Source of the DNA: Pirellulaceae bacterium
Lineage (GTDB): Bacteria > Planctomycetota > Planctomycetia > Pirellulales > Pirellulaceae
Assembly (NCBI GenBank): GCA_030748485.1
Contig: JASMLW010000544.1
Coordinates: forward strand, 1-52,875
DNA length: 52,875 nt
Direction: 5' to 3'
Positions 47,822 to 52,875 of the stretch are shown here, piece after piece (positions within the stretch are counted from its first letter, which is position 1; each line of letters opens with the position of its first letter). The translations under genes were made by a program, and so were the position numbers. The notes beneath the pieces are model-generated. The model was not told the origin of the DNA. It ran no database searches and worked only from the letters and a program-made list of their open reading frames with translations.

Positions 47822-48589
47822 ATGCGAATTCTGTTAACCAATGATGACGGCGTCTACGCACCCGGTCTGGCGGCTCTGGAACACGAGCTACAGAGTGTGG
47901 GGGATGTTTGCGTCGTTGCGCCGTCGACCGAACAGAGCGGAGTGGGGCACTCGATTACATTTCTCCGCCCCCTGGTCTGCACGGAAGCATACGAGGGCAA
48001 TCGCTTCCGCGGCTGGGCCGTGGAGGGGAGCCCGGCGGACTGCGTCAAGATCGGACTATTTGAGTTTTGTCGCGACGCGGACCTGGTCGTCAGCGGCATC
48101 AATGGCGGATTGAACGCCGGCATCAACGTGCTCTACTCGGGCACGGTGGCGGCGGCGATCGAGGGCGCGTTTTACGGCATCACCAGTTTCGCGGTCTCGC
48201 TCGAATTCGCTGAGCACTTCCAGTTCGAACGCGCCGCTCGTCTGGCTCGCCAAGTCATCGAGCGAGTACTCGAAGAGAAGAGCGACGAACCCGAGCTGGT
48301 GAACATCAACATTCCGACCGCGGCGTTGGAGGGGAATGACGATATTCGCGTCGTGCCGATGGGCGTGGCCCGCTACGGAGAACACTTCCTGCGCCGACAA
48401 GACCCCAAAGGTCGCAACTATTATTGGGCGACCACCGACCCACCCCCCAAACCGACCGATCAGGAAACCGACCTGACGGCGCTGGAGAAGGGATTCGTCA
48501 CGGTAACTCCGCTACAATACGACATGACCAAGCCAAGTGCGTTGGAGCAAATGCGGTCGTGGTCGTTTTCCACAGGAGAGAGCCGATGA
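47822..48589 (+). CDS. surE: 5'-nucleotidase SurE
   Basis: Metal-dependent survival-protein phosphatase acting on nucleoside 5' and 3' monophosphates. MRILLTNDDGVYAPGL holds the metal-binding Asp pair, SGVGHSIT the next loop, and VVSGINGGLNAGINVLYSGT the third motif. 255 residues. The stop overlaps the next gene's ATG (ATGA), so the lipoprotein is translationally coupled. The start has no strong ribosome site. Confidence 0.93.
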   Translation: MRILLTNDDGVYAPGLAALEHELQSVGDVCVVAPSTEQSGVGHSITFLRPLVCTEAYEGNRFRGWAVEGSPADCVKIGLFEFCRDADLVVSGINGGLNAGINVLYSGTVAAAIEGAFYGITSFAVSLEFAEHFQFERAARLARQVIERVLEEKSDEPELVNINIPTAALEGNDDIRVVPMGVARYGEHFLRRQDPKGRNYYWATTDPPPKPTDQETDLTALEKGFVTVTPLQYDMTKPSALEQMRSWSFSTGESR

Positions 48590-49062
48590 AGAGAACAGTG
48601 AACGCGTTCGCTCTGTTGCTGGCGGCCGCCGCGTGCCTGGTCACCGCTTGTGATGAGCCGGTGCAAAAGTCGCCGGTCACCAGTCAAGCGAAGAAGAAGG
48701 GCCCGCCGCCGGTCGTCGGTCAATTGAACACGAACCCCGACGCCAACGTTTCGACTCAGGAGGCGCAAGCCGGCGTCGGCAAAAAAGGTCGCGGGCTCGA
48801 TGACGTGAAGGGAAGCGGCCGGATCGTTTCGCAACCGGCGTCGACTCTCTTCTCATTCAAAGAGAAAGCCGTCTTCGACATTCAGATCCCCCAAGCGATG
48901 AATCTGTACCGCGCCACCCACGGTAACTTTCCCAAGAGCCACAAAGATTTTCAGACGCACATCATCAAGGCGAACAACCTCCGTTTGCCGGAATTGGAAT
49001 CCAACCAACGCTACGTCTACGATCCGGAAACTCAGAAGTTGATGGTCGAGACTCAACATTAG
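48586..49062 (+). CDS. Small lipoprotein of unknown function
   Basis: 158 residues. The signal ends in a lipobox, LVTAC, with the lipidated Cys at 22. A Pro/Lys/Gln-rich disordered region is followed by a compact domain from about residue 90 (FDIQIPQAMNLYRATHGNFP, then YVYDPETQKLMVE). The middle is reminiscent of the small exported pilin-like sequences of planctomycetes, but not clearly so. AGGAG precedes the ATG, which overlaps the surE stop by four bases. Confidence 0.75.
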   Translation: MKRTVNAFALLLAAAACLVTACDEPVQKSPVTSQAKKKGPPPVVGQLNTNPDANVSTQEAQAGVGKKGRGLDDVKGSGRIVSQPASTLFSFKEKAVFDIQIPQAMNLYRATHGNFPKSHKDFQTHIIKANNLRLPELESNQRYVYDPETQKLMVETQH

Positions 49063-49129
49063 TTCGACAGCTATTTCGACAGCGGGGGTGAGGCAGTCTT
49101 TCGCAAATCCTCAACGAAGGCACCTCCCC

Positions 49130-49693
49130 ATGAGAAGCACCTTAGTCATCATCGCCACGTTCGTTGTCACCACACTATCGTTCGGGCCTTTGCCCGCAGC
49201 CGACTGGGTGGCGGCTCCCTCGACGTACAGCCACGACCGGACGACCGGCGCTCGAGTCGACCAGTTCGCGCCTAAGCGTCCGGCCGTCTCGTACCTCGAC
49301 GCCAACTACACGCGGAGCGGCTTCCGCCACATTCGCCGCAGCATCCAAACGAAACACGGAGCCGACCACCTGCACATTGAAGAGCGGTGGGGCGCGCCGG
49401 TTCGGCCGTACGGCGAGTGGCGTTTTCCTTACCGACCCTACTCGGCTCCCTACGACGCCTGGGGCCCGCCGCCGCCTTTGTACGGTTTCTACGGCGGTTT
49501 CGGCCGCGGCCCATTCGCGGGTCCGGGTCTTGGCGCGGGGGCTGGAGCGGGGGCAGGGGCTGGAGTTGGAGCAGGTGCACCGGCCCCCGCCGGACCGGTA
49601 CCCGCCACGCCGCCGCGGTGGCGACCCTGGCACGACGGCTCGTATCCCGACTATCCGCGTCAGTACTACCACTTCGCTCCCCCGACGCCCTGA
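49130..49693 (+). CDS. Secreted Gly/Ala and Tyr/Pro-rich protein
   Basis: 187 residues. Signal peptide LVIIATFVVTTLSFGPLPAA. The middle has basic repeats and a Tyr/Pro-rich stretch (YGEWRFPYRPYSAPYDAWGP), then a GAGAGAGAG run (about residues 145-155) and a Pro/Tyr tail. Low complexity makes it look like a structural or surface protein. 67 bp after the lipoprotein on the same strand. Confidence 0.65.
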   Translation: MRSTLVIIATFVVTTLSFGPLPAADWVAAPSTYSHDRTTGARVDQFAPKRPAVSYLDANYTRSGFRHIRRSIQTKHGADHLHIEERWGAPVRPYGEWRFPYRPYSAPYDAWGPPPPLYGFYGGFGRGPFAGPGLGAGAGAGAGAGVGAGAPAPAGPVPATPPRWRPWHDGSYPDYPRQYYHFAPPTP

Positions 49694-49901
49694 CCGAGAG
49701 TCCCAGAAAGAGTTCGTCCATCGAAGTGCAAGCGACTCGCCGGAGCGGGTCGCCCGCCGGCGCGAAGCACTCCGACGGATGGCGAACAGAACGGCGGTCC
49801 TCACGAGCGCGGCGCAGCTTCCCACCTTGGCTTGGCGTCCGTGTGCGGATAGCCTGATTGAGTTGCTCGTCAACTCACCGGTCTCCTTTCTGGATGGGAA
49901 C

Positions 49902-50231
49902 GTGTCTTCCACGCCTTCGATCACCGAGTCGCCCTGGTATTGGGTGCACTTATTCTCGGCGGCCGGATTGGTGGCGCTCGTCTTGCTGACTCCCAAATTT
50001 GGACCGCGGCAGGCGCAGATTGAGCAGAACTATCAGGCCCGACAGCGGGCGGCCCGCGCGGCGGCCGGTCAAGAACCCGACACGCCGCTCTCGACGGACG
50101 CGAGAACGCTCATTTCGTTGAGCCCGCTTTACGTTGGGCTGGCGGCTGTTTTCTTCGTCTCGGGCGTCAAGATCTGGCGGCGGCGGACCACCGCGCGTTT
50201 CCACTCCTCGCAGGAAGTGACAACATCATGA
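49902..50231 (+). CDS. Two-helix membrane protein of unknown function
   Basis: 109 residues with two helices (LFSAAGLVALVLLTP and LSPLYVGLAAVFFVSGVKIW) and a basic cytoplasmic-looking stretch between. The GTG at 49902 has GGA about seven bases upstream; an ATG at 49779 is the alternative and adds polar sequence of low quality. The stop overlaps the next start (ATGA). Confidence 0.6.
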   Translation: MSSTPSITESPWYWVHLFSAAGLVALVLLTPKFGPRQAQIEQNYQARQRAARAAAGQEPDTPLSTDARTLISLSPLYVGLAAVFFVSGVKIWRRRTTARFHSSQEVTTS

Positions 50232-50758
50232 CATGGGTCGCCGAAAACCCGTTCCCGATTGCCATGATCGGCGCCCTCGGCGTCGCCATCGGAATCGGCG
50301 GTTGGTTGAAGACCGGCGGCCGCCGAGAGCCGCTCTACTTCCTCGTCGCCGTTGTCCTGATCTGCGGCGGAGGTTTGCTCTACGAGCGACTCGTCACAAC
50401 CGATGCCGAGCAAGTTAAGAACACGCTGCACATGCTGGCCGCCGCGATCGAGCGCGACGATTTGCAGACCGTGCTGGACAACATCGACGAAGCCAATCGC
50501 GAGCGGCCGACCGTGGAGATGATGTTCCGCCGTTTTCGCGTACACCGAGTTAAGATCAAGAGCAACCTGGAAGTTGAGTTTCCCGGCCAGACTCCGCGCG
50601 CCAAGGCGACCTTCAACGCCGTCGCCGTCGGCGGACCGCGTTCAGAAACGCTCGGGGAACATCGCTACCCGCAATTCGTCATCGTCAATTTCGAAAAGCG
50701 AGGCGAAAGGTGGATCATTATCGACTGGGAGCTGCGACGGCCAATAGGTCACCAATAG
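50228..50758 (+). CDS. Membrane-anchored protein with a small alpha/beta domain
   Basis: 176 residues. Two N-terminal helices (PIAMIGALGVAIGIGGWL and LYFLVAVVLICGGGLLYERL), then a domain beginning VKNTLHMLAAAIERDDLQTV and ending in strands (PQFVIVNFEKRGERWIIIDW) that fits an NTF2-like cone fold. Coupled to the two-helix gene by ATGA, so the two probably form a membrane complex. No catalytic residues assigned. Confidence 0.7.
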   Translation: MTWVAENPFPIAMIGALGVAIGIGGWLKTGGRREPLYFLVAVVLICGGGLLYERLVTTDAEQVKNTLHMLAAAIERDDLQTVLDNIDEANRERPTVEMMFRRFRVHRVKIKSNLEVEFPGQTPRAKATFNAVAVGGPRSETLGEHRYPQFVIVNFEKRGERWIIIDWELRRPIGHQ

Positions 50759-50813
50759 TCAATCAAGAGCGACTAGAGCACCCCGGGCAAGTTGCGTTTA
50801 CGCAACGCCGATT

Positions 50814-52109
<1,296 letters not shown>

Positions 52110-52218
52110 CTAAAACCAGAAGGGCGTTGTCAGCGGAAACAACGCGGCGAAGCGAACCGCTTATTCTGCCCGATCTCGGGTGAATTGCCTAGGAGGCGCC
52201 GTTCGTCGGCGCGAAACG

Positions 52219-52818
52219 ATGTTCACAGGTTTGGTTGAGCGAACTGGTCGAGTTGTCAAACTGTCGCCGGATGGACCGGGTGTGCGGTTGGGTGTGGAGG
52301 CGGGCGAGCTTGCCGCGGCCGCCAAGTTGGGCGACAGCGTCGCCTGCAATGGCTGTTGTCTCACCGTTGTGCAACACGACGGCCGGTCGATCGAATTTGA
52401 CGCCGGACCTGAGACGTTGAAGCGCACGAATCTGGGTGAACTCGAAGTCGGCGACGGAATCAATCTGGAACGTTCGCTCAAAGTCGGCGACCAACTGGGC
52501 GGGCACTACGTGACTGGACACATCGACGGACTGGGGCGTTTGGACGAACGGATTGACGAAGCCGACTGGTCGACGTTTTGGTTTCGCACGCCTCTCCCCT
52601 TGGCTCGCCAAATGGTCTCGAAAGGATCGATCGCCGTCGACGGCGTGAGCCTCACGCTGGTCGATGTGGAAGAAGAACGTTTCAGCGTCGCTTTGATTCC
52701 TCATACGCTACAAGTGACGACGTTGGGAAAACTGCAAGCGGGAGACGCCGTCAATCTGGAGACCGACATCTTAGCGAAGTACGTCGAAAAACAACTCGTC
52801 GGACTGAAGCCGGCGTAG
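52219..52818 (+). CDS. ribE: Riboflavin synthase alpha chain
   Basis: Dismutates 6,7-dimethyl-8-ribityllumazine to riboflavin. Two lumazine-binding halves: MFTGLVERTGRVVKL opens the first; LGGHYVTGHIDGLGRLDER is the inter-barrel motif; the second half ends with ETDILAKYVEKQL. 199 residues. The ATG at 52219 gives the family's MFTGLV start; a GTG at 52180 would add 13 residues. AGGAGG at 52191 is too far for the ATG, so the start is decided by family form. Confidence 0.92.
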   Translation: MFTGLVERTGRVVKLSPDGPGVRLGVEAGELAAAAKLGDSVACNGCCLTVVQHDGRSIEFDAGPETLKRTNLGELEVGDGINLERSLKVGDQLGGHYVTGHIDGLGRLDERIDEADWSTFWFRTPLPLARQMVSKGSIAVDGVSLTLVDVEEERFSVALIPHTLQVTTLGKLQAGDAVNLETDILAKYVEKQLVGLKPA

Positions 52819-52875
52819 CCGCCGCCACGATTCGCCGGGGCGCCCAATTGCCGATCGCGCGATTGGCTGTTCCAA

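Overview
The window is a GC-rich bacterial chromosome segment that looks planctomycetal, probably of the Pirellulales type. The reasons are family content and gene style: a DUF1570 metallopeptidase-like protein, an SHD1-like secreted protein, a TAT-exported Gfo/Idh/MocA oxidoreductase, a redoxin/cytochrome c/copper-monooxygenase fusion, a planctomycete-style divergent Dxs, an EfpL-type elongation factor, many short secreted proteins of no known family, and dispersed GC-rich palindromic repeats. I see no rRNA, tRNA, prophage, insertion sequence or CRISPR array. Composition and coding style are even throughout, so most of the window is ordinary chromosomal backbone.

Layout. Positions 1-438 hold a large palindromic repeat that abuts a + strand isoprenoid/DNA-repair run, xseA-xseB-ispA-dxs-nadK (467-5992). 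Then come a secreted protein, a fused two-domain ABC permease, a DUF1570 protein and a Gfo/Idh oxidoreductase (6032-11458). Positions 11640-15043 carry, on the - strand, a small membrane protein, a DnaA-family ATPase and a GNAT acetyltransferase. Positions 15238-25072 mix secreted and hypothetical proteins with a THUMP-like methyltransferase, a double VOC protein, an SPFH-CesT-like protein with a partner gene, a HEAT-repeat lipoprotein and a large secreted protein. A DacZ-like diadenylate cyclase sits at 25179-26111, convergent with an nnrE/membrane-protein/DUF4126 operon. FmdB-SUFU, guaB plus an SHD1-like protein, and selB-selA follow on the - strand to 36938. proC, two small conserved proteins, efpL and the redoxin-cytochrome-copper protein run on the + strand (37798-42537). 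ettA and guaA are on the - strand, separated by a 706-bp gap with two terminator-bounded structured RNA candidates. surE with a coupled lipoprotein, three small genes, eno (-) and ribE (+) close the window.

Gene cooperation is mostly housekeeping. IspA and Dxs both serve isoprenoid synthesis. GuaB and GuaA make GMP. SelA and SelB serve selenocysteine insertion, although no tRNA-Sec or recognisable selenoprotein is present. EfpL and EttA act on the ribosome.

The least expected structure is non-coding. A 106-bp dispersed repeat occurs three times. One copy lies in frame inside a protein-coding gene, one is inverted 440 bp away on the other side of a small Lys-rich gene, and a decayed third copy supplies the stop codon of dnaA. 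The guaA-ettA intergenic region appears to encode two small RNAs on the - strand, each ending in a strong intrinsic terminator. Family names come from recognising motifs by eye; no database search was run.
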